Origin: Postechiella marina
GTDB lineage: Bacteria > Bacteroidota > Bacteroidia > Flavobacteriales > Flavobacteriaceae
Assembly (NCBI RefSeq): GCF_039538365.1
Contig: NZ_BAABCA010000005.1
Location: 62,001 to 126,000, forward strand
Length of the DNA stretch: 64,000 bases
Reading direction: 5' to 3'
The position numbers and the translations under genes are program-made. A model generated the notes under the pieces. It was given only the letters and a program-made list of their open reading frames with translations. It searched no databases and had not been told where the DNA came from. Below, in pieces: positions 8,064 through 18,300 of the stretch; the first letter of the stretch is position 1; every line of letters starts with the position of its first letter.

Positions 8064-11000
8064 ATGAAACAATTTACTCTCGTAAAAGTCATTTTATTTT
8101 TTGTAATGACACAACTAACTTACTCCCAAGAAAAACAAAAAAGAGTAAGTATTCCCAACATCAATCCTCAAATAATTGAAGAACTACATCATCTAGGTGT
8201 AGACATGACTTGTGGCGTCTCTATTACAGATGACATGACATTAGAATTAAACGAGCATCAACTACATGAGCTTGAACATCACAACATAAAATACAATGTT
8301 TTAATAGAAGACATGACCAAATTTTATAGTGAAAGAGCTATTAAGTACCTACCAGAAGCAACTGCTTTAATAAAAAAGGAAAAAGCTTTAAAAAGAAGAA
8401 AAAAATCTTCTAGTAAAGGCAAGACGTCTAAATCTATAACAATAAAAGAACTAACCAATAACGTTGGTCAATATGACGAATGTGATGAAATTGACTGGGA
8501 TGTTCCAGACAACTGGAACCTAAACGACGCAGACAGTTACCCTAACGAAACTAACCACTTTGGTGGTTGTTTAACTTACGACATGGTTAAACAAGAGTTG
8601 GATGACATGAAAGCATTATACCCTCATTTAATTTCTAAAAAGAAAAACGCATCTCCTACAAACCAATTAACTAAAGAAGGTAGAACAATGTGGATGGTAC
8701 GTATTTCTGATAATCCGGAAGTTGACGAACCTGCTGAACCAGAAACCTTGTACCAATCTTTAATTCACTCTCGCGAGGCTGCAACAGTAATGAATCAGCT
8801 TTACTTTATGTGGTATTTGTTAGAAAACTACGATTCTGATCCAGCTATTAAAAATTTAGTAAACAACCATGCTTTATATTTTATTCCTGTATTTAACCCA
8901 GACGGATTTGTTTACAACCAAACTGTAGCTCCTAATGGAGGTGGTGGTCAAAGAAAAAACAGAAATTTTACTGGTGGCTGTGGTACATATGATAATGGAA
9001 TAGACTTAAATAGAAACTCTGCATATTATTGGGGTAATGGTGGTGCATCAACAACAGATGGTTGTAGTGCTACATACGCAGGAAGTGGTCCTTTTTCTGA
9101 AAATGAAACACAAATAATGCGTGATTTTGTTTACGAACACGATTTTAAATTGGCATTAAATCACCACTCTTATAAAAATGCAATGCTACATGCCTACGCA
9201 GGTACATCTATAGAAAACCCAAGACCAGACGAATATTCTAAATATAACCATGATATGACGTTCTATAACCGTTACGCCCATGGACCTAGTACTTCTATTA
9301 GTGGTTTAAATAGTGGTAATATGAACGATTGGATGCTTGGTGGTCCTGCTGGTGTAAGTGCTAATGGCACACCTACCGGAATTGGATCTGGAAAACACAC
9401 CCTATCTTGGACTCCAGAAAACGGACTATTTTCTGAAGGAGCTGGCGGACCAGGAGGTTCTTATAGTGGCTTTTGGCCAAACCCTATTAACTATTTGCCA
9501 ATAGCTAAGCGTGCTATGCGCATGAATTTACTAGCTGCTTATTTTAGTGGTAAATATGCCAAACTTCATGATCTTAGTCAAACAGACATTACAAACACAA
9601 CAGGTAGCTTACAATTTGGCATAGAAAACTTAGGACAAAATGGTAATGATGCCACTCCAAGTACAAATGCTTTTACAGTAACAGTAACCGCTATAACTCC
9701 AAACATTACAATAAACACTACAAGTGCAAGTCAGAACTTTACTGCAGAAGAAATTTTAACTCAAAAAACAGTCGATATCAATTATACTTTAGATCCAAGT
9801 ATAGCTGCAAACGACGAAATTAAATTTAAAGTTGTTTTAACTAATGATAATGCTTCAAGTAATATTCTTTACGAAGTAAATATTACCAAAATATTTAACC
9901 CTACAGTTATATCTACATTAGACCCTACAAACTTTAGCAACTGGACAAGTTCTGGTTCATGGAGTGCAGTAACAGATGGTTTTAATGATGCATCAGCAAT
10001 AAGATCGAACGCAACAATACCATATGCTACAAATCAAAATAGAACACTACAATATGACGGTTCTTTTAATTTAAATGGAATGCAGTCTGCCATAGTTCAG
10101 TTTTATGCTAAATGGGATTTAGAGCGTAGTTACGATTTTGTTGTAATTGAAGGCTCTACTAATGGAAGCTCTTGGACAGAATTATGTGGTAGACTTACAA
10201 AACCTGGTGCTCCTACCGCAAACAATTCTTACTCTAGTACTACTAGTGGTGGAGAAAGCGCTAATAAATCTAGTACAGATGACGCTAGACAAAATGGAAT
10301 TTCGGCACTTTATGATGGCGATACTCAAGATAGATGGAGTATGGAAGAAATTGTTATTGATGCGTCTACAAACTCATTTTTATACAATCAAAACACTGTA
10401 TTTTTAAGGTTTAGATTACGTACAGATAGCTCTAACAGAAGAGACTCTTATAAAAACGTAGATTTTGAAGGCTTTACTTTTGATGATTTTAAAGTTATTG
10501 CTGCAGGATGTGTAACTAGCAAACCAACAAATGTGTTGGCATCAAAAGAAACAACAAATGCTGCTACATTAAATTGGGACGAAGTTTTTAATAATAGTTA
10601 CGATTTAAGATATAGAATTAACGGAAGTAGCAGTTGGACTAATATTAATAATATAAACGAAAACACAAGAGAAATTTCGGGTTTAACAGTTGGAACAACT
10701 TATGATTTTCAAGTAAGAAGCCAGTGTGGTAGTAGCTCAAATTCAGAATACAGTGACACTATTACATTTACAACTTTAGCTTGTAGCGCACCAACAAATG
10801 TAACCGCAACCGATGTTGGTTTATCTACTGCTAGAATTTACTGGAACGAGATTCCAAACGCAACTTACGATGTAAGATATAGCCTTAACGGAAGTAATTC
10901 ATGGACTTCTACTGCGGGAACAGGATTAGTTTTAGATCAACCTGTTTACAATATTTCTGGCCTAAACGAAGCTACAGAATACAAAGTACAAGTAAGAACT

Positions 11001-14000
11001 AATTGTCCTGGAGGCGGAAATTCTTCATACAGCACATCAACTATATTTACCACTCTAGGTTGTGTTGCTCCAAATAATGTTAGTGTTTCAGAAATATTTA
11101 TAAACGGAGCAAATGTAATCTGGGATAGCGCTGGAGATACAACTTACGATTTAAGATACAGAGTAAGTCCATCAGGAGGATGGAGCAATATATCTAATAT
11201 AAATACTAATGCGTTAAACGTATCAAACCTTGCTCCTAATACAACATATGATTTACAAGTAAGAACAGATTGTAACTCTTCTTCATCTGCCTACTCTACT
11301 GTAATAAACTTTACGACAGCTTCATGTAGCACACCTACAAATGTAACCGCTGATGATATTAGTGCATCAAGCGCAACAATTAATTGGGATGATATTGAAG
11401 GGTCTGATTTTGACTTAAGATACAGAGCAACCAGTTCTAGCACATGGATAAATGTTAATGATAGAGCTTTAAATTTTTACAACATTCCTAATCTTATTGC
11501 AGGCACTGAATATGAAGTACAAGTAAGAACAGTTTGTAATTCGTCTACCAATAGTGCTTATTCTGTCTTAACTATATTTAATACTCTTAATTGTAATACT
11601 ATAATAGACACATTTCCTTACTCTGAAAGCTTTGAAAGTAATTTAGGAGATTGGAATCAAGCAAATATAAACGAAATCGATTGGACTCGATTTTCAGGAT
11701 TAACTCCATCTAATACAGGTAACAATCCTGCAAATACCACAGGTCCTAGTACTGCATCAAATGGTTCATACTACCTTTATACAGAATCTTCTGGATCAAA
11801 TAATAACAAAAAAGCTTATTTATTAAGTCCATGCTTTGATTTAAATGGCTACCAAAATGCTACATTAAATTTTGATTATCATATGTTTGGTGCTAATATG
11901 GGTAGCCTATCGCTAGAAGTAAGTACCGATAATGGTAATACATACACACCTTTATTTAGTAGAACTGGCAATCATCCTGACCAAAATGCAAATGCAGACT
12001 CTTGGATAACTCAACCTGTTGACCTTTCGGCTTATGATGGATCTGTAATAAGACTACGTTTTTACGGACTTACAGGATCAAATTATACAAGTGATATTTC
12101 AATCGATAATATTGTTTTAACAGCTAATACAGTCTCTAGCTTCACTCCTATCGCATCTTGTAAAAACATAAATGTTACTTTAGATGAAACAGGAAATGCA
12201 AGTATTATTGCTAATGATATAGATGAAGGCAGTAGTGTAGGAGACTTATCAATAGATATTTCTAATTTTACTTGTGCAGATATAGGCACTAATAATATAA
12301 CATTAACCGCTACAGATCCTAATGATTCTAATAATACGGATAGTTGCGTGGCTACTGTTACGGTAACTAGACAAGACGCTCCTGCTTCAACAAACTGTTG
12401 GGACAATTACCAATACAACACCACATCGTGTACTTGGGTAAACAATGGATCGCAACCTGCGGAACCAACTGCAACAAACTGTTGGGACGATTATCAGTTT
12501 AACACCACATCTTGTGCTTGGGTAAACAATGGATCGCAACCTGAAGAGCCAACTGCAACAAACTGTTGGGACGATTATCAGTTTAACACCACATCTTGTG
12601 CTTGGGTAAACAATGGATCGCAACCTGAGGAGCCAACCGCAACAAACTGTTGGGACGATTATCAGTTTAACACCACATCTTGTGCTTGGGTAAACAATGG
12701 ATCGCAACCTGAGGAGCCAACTGCAACAAACTGTTGGGACGATTACCAGTTTAACACCACATCGTGTACTTGGGTAAACAATGGATCGCAACCTGAGGAG
12801 CCAACTGCAACAAATTGTTGGGACGATTACCAGTTTAACACCACATCTTGTGCTTGGGTAAACAATGGATCGCAACCTGCGGAACCAACTGCAACAAACT
12901 GTTGGGACGATTACCAGTTTAACACCACATCTTGTGCTTGGGTAAACAATGGATCGCAACCTGAGGAACCAACTGCAACAAACTGTTGGGACGATTACCA
13001 GTTTAACACCACATCTTGTGCTTGGGTAAACAATGGATCGCAACCTGAGGAGCCAACTGCAACAAACTGTTGGGACGATTACCAGTTTAATACCACATCT
13101 TGTGCTTGGGTAAACAATGGATCGCAACCTGAGGAGCCTACTGCAACAAACTGTTGGGACGATTACCAGTTTAACACCACATCGTGTGCTTGGGTAAACA
13201 ATGGATCGCAACCTGAGGAGCCAACTGCAACAAACTGTTGGGACGATTATCAGTTTAACACCACATCTTGTGCTTGGGTAAACAATGGATCGCAACCTGA
13301 GGAGCCAACCGCAACAAACTGCTGGGACGATTACCAGTTTAACACCACATCTTGTGCTTGGGTAAACAATGGATCGCAACCTGAGGAGCCAACTGCAACA
13401 AACTGTTGGGACGATTACCAGTTTAACACCACATCTTGTGCTTGGGTAAACAATGGATCGCAACCTGAGGAGCCAACTGCAACAAACTGTTGGGACGATT
13501 ACCAGTTTAACACCACATCGTGTACTTGGGAAAACAATGGATCGCAACCTGAGGAGCCAACTGCAACAAACTGTTGGGACGATTACCAGTTTAACACCAC
13601 ATCTTGTGCTTGGGCAAACAATGGATCGCAACCTGAGGAGCCTACTGCAACAAATTGTTGGGACGATTACCAGTTTAACACCACATCTTGTGCTTGGGAA
13701 AATAATGGATCGCAACCTGCGGAGCCAACTGCAACAAACTGTTGGGACGATTACCAGTTTAACACCACATCTTGTACTTGGGAAAACAATGGATCGCAAC
13801 CTGAGGAGCCAACTGCAACAAACTGTTGGGACGATTACCAGTTTAACACCACATCTTGTGCTTGGGAAAACAATGGATCGCAACCTGCTGAGCCAACTGC
13901 AACAAACTGTTGGGACGATTACCAGTTTAACACCACATCTTGTGCTTGGGAAAACAATGGATCGCAACCTGAGGAGCCAACTGCAACAAACTGTTGGGAC

Positions 14001-15032
14001 GATTACCAGTTTAACACCACATCTTGTGCTTGGGAAAACAATGGATCGCAACCTGAGGAGCCAACTGCAACAAACTGTTGGGACGATTACCAGTTTAATA
14101 CCGCATCTTGTACTTGGCAAAACAATGGATCGCAACCTGCGGAACCAACTGCAACAAACTGTTGGGACGATTACCAGTTTAACACCACATCTTGTACTTG
14201 GGAAAACAATGGATCGCAACCTGCGGAGCCAACTGCAACAAACTGTTGGGATGATTACCAGTTTAATACCGCATCTTGTACTTGGGAAAACAATGGATCG
14301 CAACCTGCGGAACCAACTGCAACAAACTGTTGGGACGATTACCAGTTTAACACCACATCTTGTGCTTGGGAAAACAATGGATCGCAACCTGAGGAGCCAA
14401 CTGCAACAAACTGTTGGGACGATTACCAGTTTAACACCACATCGTGTACTTGGGTAAACAATGGATCTCAACCTGAGGAACCTGCTACTGAATGCTATGA
14501 AACAGCAACTTTTAATGATACAACATGTTCTTGGGATATAACCAATAACGGTTCAGGAATTACTTACTATATGGATTCTGATAAAGATGGATTTGGGGAT
14601 CTTAATAATTCAATAATGGCTTGCTCGATTCCAACAGGATACGTCTATAACAATACAGATTGTGATGATACAGACAACACCATTTACCCTGGAGCTCCAG
14701 AAGTAGCTAATGATGGTATCGATCAAGACTGTAACGGATCTGACGAAACAACATTACAAATTGAAGCACCAAAACTTAACACGTTAAGCATTGCTCCTAA
14801 CCCTTTTAATAATAATGTAACTATTAAGGTACCATCAAACTTTAATAACCATTCATTTAACGTTCAAATATTTGATCTAAATGGAAGATTAGTTTTTAGC
14901 AAAATATACTCATCTATAAACAATACCATAGATGTGCATGGGTTAGATAATTTAGAACAAGCACCGTACTTAATTAAAATAGTCGACCAAAAAATTAATT
15001 CTATAACTATTAAAAAAATAATCAAATACTAA
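8064..15032 (+). CDS. Giant T9SS-secreted zinc carboxypeptidase (M14) with Fn3, MAM-like and 25 Cys/Trp repeats
   Basis: 2322 residues. A signal peptide ends near residue 22, followed by a propeptide-like segment to about 150. The M14 metallocarboxypeptidase domain (about 165-500) has the HSRE zinc motif (H235, E238), FNPDG, DLNRNSAY, the third zinc His in NHHSY (H367/H368) and the catalytic Glu in TPENG (E452). A jelly-roll-like region follows (about 610-810), then four fibronectin type III domains (about 815-1180), a MAM-like domain (about 1180-1355), and 25 tandem 28-residue repeats (about 1440-2140). Next come a MopE/thrombospondin-3-like Asp-rich segment (about 2166-2232, probably calcium-binding) and a type A T9SS sorting domain (about 2235-2322, beginning near SIAPNPFNN). 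It is likely exported across the outer membrane and cell-surface attached. The repeats probably form a stalk between the catalytic head and the anchor. Confidence 0.92.
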   Translation: MKQFTLVKVILFFVMTQLTYSQEKQKRVSIPNINPQIIEELHHLGVDMTCGVSITDDMTLELNEHQLHELEHHNIKYNVLIEDMTKFYSERAIKYLPEATALIKKEKALKRRKKSSSKGKTSKSITIKELTNNVGQYDECDEIDWDVPDNWNLNDADSYPNETNHFGGCLTYDMVKQELDDMKALYPHLISKKKNASPTNQLTKEGRTMWMVRISDNPEVDEPAEPETLYQSLIHSREAATVMNQLYFMWYLLENYDSDPAIKNLVNNHALYFIPVFNPDGFVYNQTVAPNGGGGQRKNRNFTGGCGTYDNGIDLNRNSAYYWGNGGASTTDGCSATYAGSGPFSENETQIMRDFVYEHDFKLALNHHSYKNAMLHAYAGTSIENPRPDEYSKYNHDMTFYNRYAHGPSTSISGLNSGNMNDWMLGGPAGVSANGTPTGIGSGKHTLSWTPENGLFSEGAGGPGGSYSGFWPNPINYLPIAKRAMRMNLLAAYFSGKYAKLHDLSQTDITNTTGSLQFGIENLGQNGNDATPSTNAFTVTVTAITPNITINTTSASQNFTAEEILTQKTVDINYTLDPSIAANDEIKFKVVLTNDNASSNILYEVNITKIFNPTVISTLDPTNFSNWTSSGSWSAVTDGFNDASAIRSNATIPYATNQNRTLQYDGSFNLNGMQSAIVQFYAKWDLERSYDFVVIEGSTNGSSWTELCGRLTKPGAPTANNSYSSTTSGGESANKSSTDDARQNGISALYDGDTQDRWSMEEIVIDASTNSFLYNQNTVFLRFRLRTDSSNRRDSYKNVDFEGFTFDDFKVIAAGCVTSKPTNVLASKETTNAATLNWDEVFNNSYDLRYRINGSSSWTNINNINENTREISGLTVGTTYDFQVRSQCGSSSNSEYSDTITFTTLACSAPTNVTATDVGLSTARIYWNEIPNATYDVRYSLNGSNSWTSTAGTGLVLDQPVYNISGLNEATEYKVQVRTNCPGGGNSSYSTSTIFTTLGCVAPNNVSVSEIFINGANVIWDSAGDTTYDLRYRVSPSGGWSNISNINTNALNVSNLAPNTTYDLQVRTDCNSSSSAYSTVINFTTASCSTPTNVTADDISASSATINWDDIEGSDFDLRYRATSSSTWINVNDRALNFYNIPNLIAGTEYEVQVRTVCNSSTNSAYSVLTIFNTLNCNTIIDTFPYSESFESNLGDWNQANINEIDWTRFSGLTPSNTGNNPANTTGPSTASNGSYYLYTESSGSNNNKKAYLLSPCFDLNGYQNATLNFDYHMFGANMGSLSLEVSTDNGNTYTPLFSRTGNHPDQNANADSWITQPVDLSAYDGSVIRLRFYGLTGSNYTSDISIDNIVLTANTVSSFTPIASCKNINVTLDETGNASIIANDIDEGSSVGDLSIDISNFTCADIGTNNITLTATDPNDSNNTDSCVATVTVTRQDAPASTNCWDNYQYNTTSCTWVNNGSQPAEPTATNCWDDYQFNTTSCAWVNNGSQPEEPTATNCWDDYQFNTTSCAWVNNGSQPEEPTATNCWDDYQFNTTSCAWVNNGSQPEEPTATNCWDDYQFNTTSCTWVNNGSQPEEPTATNCWDDYQFNTTSCAWVNNGSQPAEPTATNCWDDYQFNTTSCAWVNNGSQPEEPTATNCWDDYQFNTTSCAWVNNGSQPEEPTATNCWDDYQFNTTSCAWVNNGSQPEEPTATNCWDDYQFNTTSCAWVNNGSQPEEPTATNCWDDYQFNTTSCAWVNNGSQPEEPTATNCWDDYQFNTTSCAWVNNGSQPEEPTATNCWDDYQFNTTSCAWVNNGSQPEEPTATNCWDDYQFNTTSCTWENNGSQPEEPTATNCWDDYQFNTTSCAWANNGSQPEEPTATNCWDDYQFNTTSCAWENNGSQPAEPTATNCWDDYQFNTTSCTWENNGSQPEEPTATNCWDDYQFNTTSCAWENNGSQPAEPTATNCWDDYQFNTTSCAWENNGSQPEEPTATNCWDDYQFNTTSCAWENNGSQPEEPTATNCWDDYQFNTASCTWQNNGSQPAEPTATNCWDDYQFNTTSCTWENNGSQPAEPTATNCWDDYQFNTASCTWENNGSQPAEPTATNCWDDYQFNTTSCAWENNGSQPEEPTATNCWDDYQFNTTSCTWVNNGSQPEEPATECYETATFNDTTCSWDITNNGSGITYYMDSDKDGFGDLNNSIMACSIPTGYVYNNTDCDDTDNTIYPGAPEVANDGIDQDCNGSDETTLQIEAPKLNTLSIAPNPFNNNVTIKVPSNFNNHSFNVQIFDLNGRLVFSKIYSSINNTIDVHGLDNLEQAPYLIKIVDQKINSITIKKIIKY
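12391..14490 (+). repeat. 25 tandem copies of an 84-bp in-frame repeat
   Basis: The anchor CAAACTGTTG recurs exactly every 84 bp from 12391 to 14407, giving 25 units of 28 codons. Each unit encodes NCWDDYQFNTTSC, then a variable A/T-W-V/E position, then NNGSQP and AE or EE. There are two Cys and two Trp per unit and several N-x-T/S sites. Synonymous positions are almost invariant, which indicates recent expansion or homogenisation. Units 1-13 carry V after the second Trp; units 14-24 carry mostly E with one A and one Q; unit 25 returns to V. A degenerate 26th unit follows. The period is a multiple of three, so long antisense and out-of-frame open frames arise as artefacts. Confidence 0.97.
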
Positions 15033-15053
15033 AAAAAAAAAAGCGTATTTAAT

Positions 15054-15087
15054 AATAAGGCTAAGTAATTAATTACTTAGCCTTATT
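15054..15087 (+). terminator. 34-bp perfect palindrome, terminator
   Basis: AATAAGGCTAAGTAATT (15054-15070) is followed at once by its exact reverse complement (15071-15087) and a T-rich tail. It lies about 21 bp after the stop of the carboxypeptidase gene and is the likely end of that transcript. The rest of the 304-bp gap contains the promoter region of the next gene and no ORF. Confidence 0.75.
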
Positions 15088-15228
15088 TTCTTTATACTAC
15101 AACATAAACTAATCGTCTTTAAAACCAAAACAGAGATAATACCTACAGAAACAACAATTCAAATCGATTAAAAACAATATATCAAGACAAAATAAAAAGC
15201 TGTAAATCAATATCTTAATATACAAAAA

Positions 15229-15278
15229 TGCATTTCATCGATTAAATTTGCATTTCAAGGAATAAGAAGCTAATTTTG
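15229..15278 (+). promoter_or_regulatory. Promoter with overlapping direct repeat upstream of the giant ASH/LamG protein
   Basis: TTTG (15247-15250), a 20-bp spacer and TAATTTTG (15271-15278) match the Bacteroidota TTTG/TAnnTTTG promoter. TGCATTTCA occurs twice, at 15229-15237 and 15249-15257, exactly 20 bp apart; the second copy overlaps the -33 element. The same motif with the same spacing is found at 7972-8000 upstream of the other giant gene, so a shared regulator is plausible. Confidence 0.6.
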
Positions 15279-15336
15279 AAACTATAAATCTCAAGTCTAA
15301 TTAATAGTTAAGCTCTCAATCTCAAAGTTACCTCTC

Positions 15337-18300
15337 ATGAAAAATTTTACTGCTCTCTCTTGGTGTATACTTTTGATATGCATTCTATCAACTTTAAGTA
15401 TATTTTCACAAACTCCAGATTTTAATGTACAGCATATTCAAGATGATATTCCTCGTTCTGGAGGAACAAATACAAGCTTTACAGCTGTATCGTCTATTAA
15501 TAATGCATTTGCTTTGGCAAATAACAACCGTAAAACTAATGCAGGTTTTAACGGGAGTTCTGATAATTTAGATGGAGATGATCTTGCTGGAGCACGGAGA
15601 TTAACAGCCACAGGAACTTTAAGCTATTATAGGGAGTCTGCATCGTCAAATTCAAATGCTAGATTCAATTCTTCTATTTGGGAATATATTGGACCTCCTT
15701 CTGGAGATAATGAGATGATTGTAAGAGGAAGATATACTGTAAACTTAAATGGAGCAATTAATAACACAGTACAAGTTGTAACGGGAGTGACTAACGCTAA
15801 TCGTTGTATACCATTTATTACGGGTATAATGAATAATACAACAAATGATGATGCAGACTCTGGAACAGCTATTGCTTACTTACAAAATGCTTCGACGTTG
15901 AGAGTTTTAAAAGGTTCTAACGGAAATAATGTTACTGTTTATATAACTCTAGTAGAATTTACAGGAAGTAATTGGACAGTACTTCATGGAGATTCTGGAA
16001 ATGTTAGTGCAGACGCAGGTACTATAACCTTGCGTAATGGCTCTGATGCTTCAGGAACTGCAACAAGCGTAAGTTCATGGAATAATGCTGCAATTTTTAG
16101 TCAACATATTGGAGATACTAACGCAAGCGGAACTAATGATGCTATTGCTGACAATTGGCCAGTAATGGATCCTGGTTCTAATAATCAGAGAGTAGATTGG
16201 ACTTTTAATAGTCAGCATGACTCTTCAGGAACAAATAGACACTTTGCACATGTGCTTGTTAACACAGGGCTAAATGTAACTCGATACCAAAACACAAGTA
16301 ATACAGCAAATCAAACCACCCTAAATATTACTAGTGCAGGTTTAACAAGTATTAATGAAGCTTTAATAATTGGTTCCTCTACATCTAGTGGAGGAGGAAC
16401 TGCTTATGGTAGAGGCTGGAGAAATTACTATTTAAACTCTACAACGCAAGCAGCACATTGGTCTCATAGAAGTGGAAATACTATGAATCATCAAATTCAA
16501 ATTGTTGATTTAAGTGGCTTAACCACAAGCGCAATAGCTCCAGAAATAAATATAGTTGGCAATGGTAATAATATTACAAATGGAGATACTACACCTAGCT
16601 TAACTAACAATACAGATTTTGGAGATGTAGATACAACTTCAGGTACCAACGCTAATACCTTTACAATTCAAAATACAGGTACAGCAACTTTAAATTTAAC
16701 AGGAGCCTCTCCATATGTAACTATAACTGGAACTCATGCTTCAGATTTTACTTTAACTGCTAATCCTTCTTCAAACATAAACACTGGTGGTAGTTCAAAT
16801 TTTACTATTACTTTTAACCCTAGCGCTACAGGTTTAAGAACAGCAACAGTTTCTATTGCTAATAACGATAGTGACGAAAACCCATATACTTTTAGTATAG
16901 AAGGAAATGGTACAGACCCATGCGGACCAATAGTTAATACATTTCCTTATACAGAGAACTTTGAATCTAATTCTGTTGGCGCTTGGACTCAAAGTACAAC
17001 AGATAACTTTAATTGGTCTGTAAATAGTGGTGGTACATTTTCAAATTTTACTGGACCAAATTCTGCTGCAGGAGGTACATATTATATTTATATAGAAACA
17101 TCAAGCCCTAGAGTAAATGGACATGTTGCCAATCTCGAAAGTCCTTGTTTTAATTTAACAGGGCTATCTAATCCAGAATTTACATTTAGTTATCATATGT
17201 ATGGAAGTACTACTGGTAGTCTTAATCTTGATGTTAGTACTGACGGAGGAACAACTTATCCGACTAACATCTGGACACAGTCTGGACAAGTACAAACCTC
17301 GAATGGAGCTGCTTGGTCAACTACAACTGTAAACCTATCGGCTTACATAGGACAAACAATAAAGTTAAGACTAAGAGGTATACGAGGGACAAATTATACT
17401 GGAGATATTTCGGTAGATGAAATTTCTTTAATAGACGGTGTTACTATGCCAGAAATTAACATTGTAGGTAATGGCAACACTATAATTGATGGAGACACTA
17501 CTCCTGACACGTTAGATGATACTGATTTTGGAAACGTAAACGTAACTTTTTCTACTAACGCAAATACATTTACTATTCAAAACACCGGAGCTGCTGCCTT
17601 AAATTTAACAGGTAGTCCATTAATTAACATTACAGGAGCTCATGCAGGAGATTTTAGTGTTACTTCTACTCCATCTTCAACTATAGCGAGCTCTGGAAGT
17701 ACAACATTTACAATAACCTTTAACCCTAGTGCAACAGGTTTACGAACCGCATCTGTAAGTATTGAAAGTAACGATCCTGACGAAGATCCATATAATTTTA
17801 ATATTCAAGGTAATGGGGCTTCTACTTTTCAAGAAATTGAAGTTATAGGAAACGCTACATCTATTACCGATGGAGATACGAGTCCTTCTGCAGCAGATGA
17901 CACAGATTTTGGTAGCATGCTTGTATCAAGTGGTAGCACATCTCATACGTTTACAATAGAAAACTTAGGAACACTTAGCGATTTAGATTTAACAGGATCT
18001 CCTCTTATTAATATTACTGGCACTCATGCATCAGACTTTACTGTTACTTTAGTACCAGCAGCAACTATTTCGGCTGGAAATAGTACAACATTCGAAATAA
18101 CCTTTAACCCTAGTGCTGGAGGCATAAGAACAGCATCGGTTAGTATAGAAAATAATGATAGCAACGAAAATCCTTTTAATTTTAACATACAGGGCTCTGG
18201 TACAACTGGTCCGCCACAATACACAGCTGTTTTTGAAACATTCGATTCAAATAATGGGGGTTGGACAGGAATAACCTCTACAAACGATTCTTGGGTATGG

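Noticed and set aside
13453..14457. 334-codon plus-strand frame inside the same repeats
   Set aside because: It is the +1 shadow of the tandem repeat and lies wholly inside the real gene.
12387..14471. 694-codon open frame on the minus strand across the carboxypeptidase repeat region
   Set aside because: The 84-bp period is a multiple of three and the repeat happens to lack stops in that frame; the product is only a repeated antisense translation with no start signals of its own.
12391..14490. Possible CRISPR or non-coding satellite
   Set aside because: The repeat is in frame, encodes a coherent Cys/Trp protein repeat and has no unique spacers.
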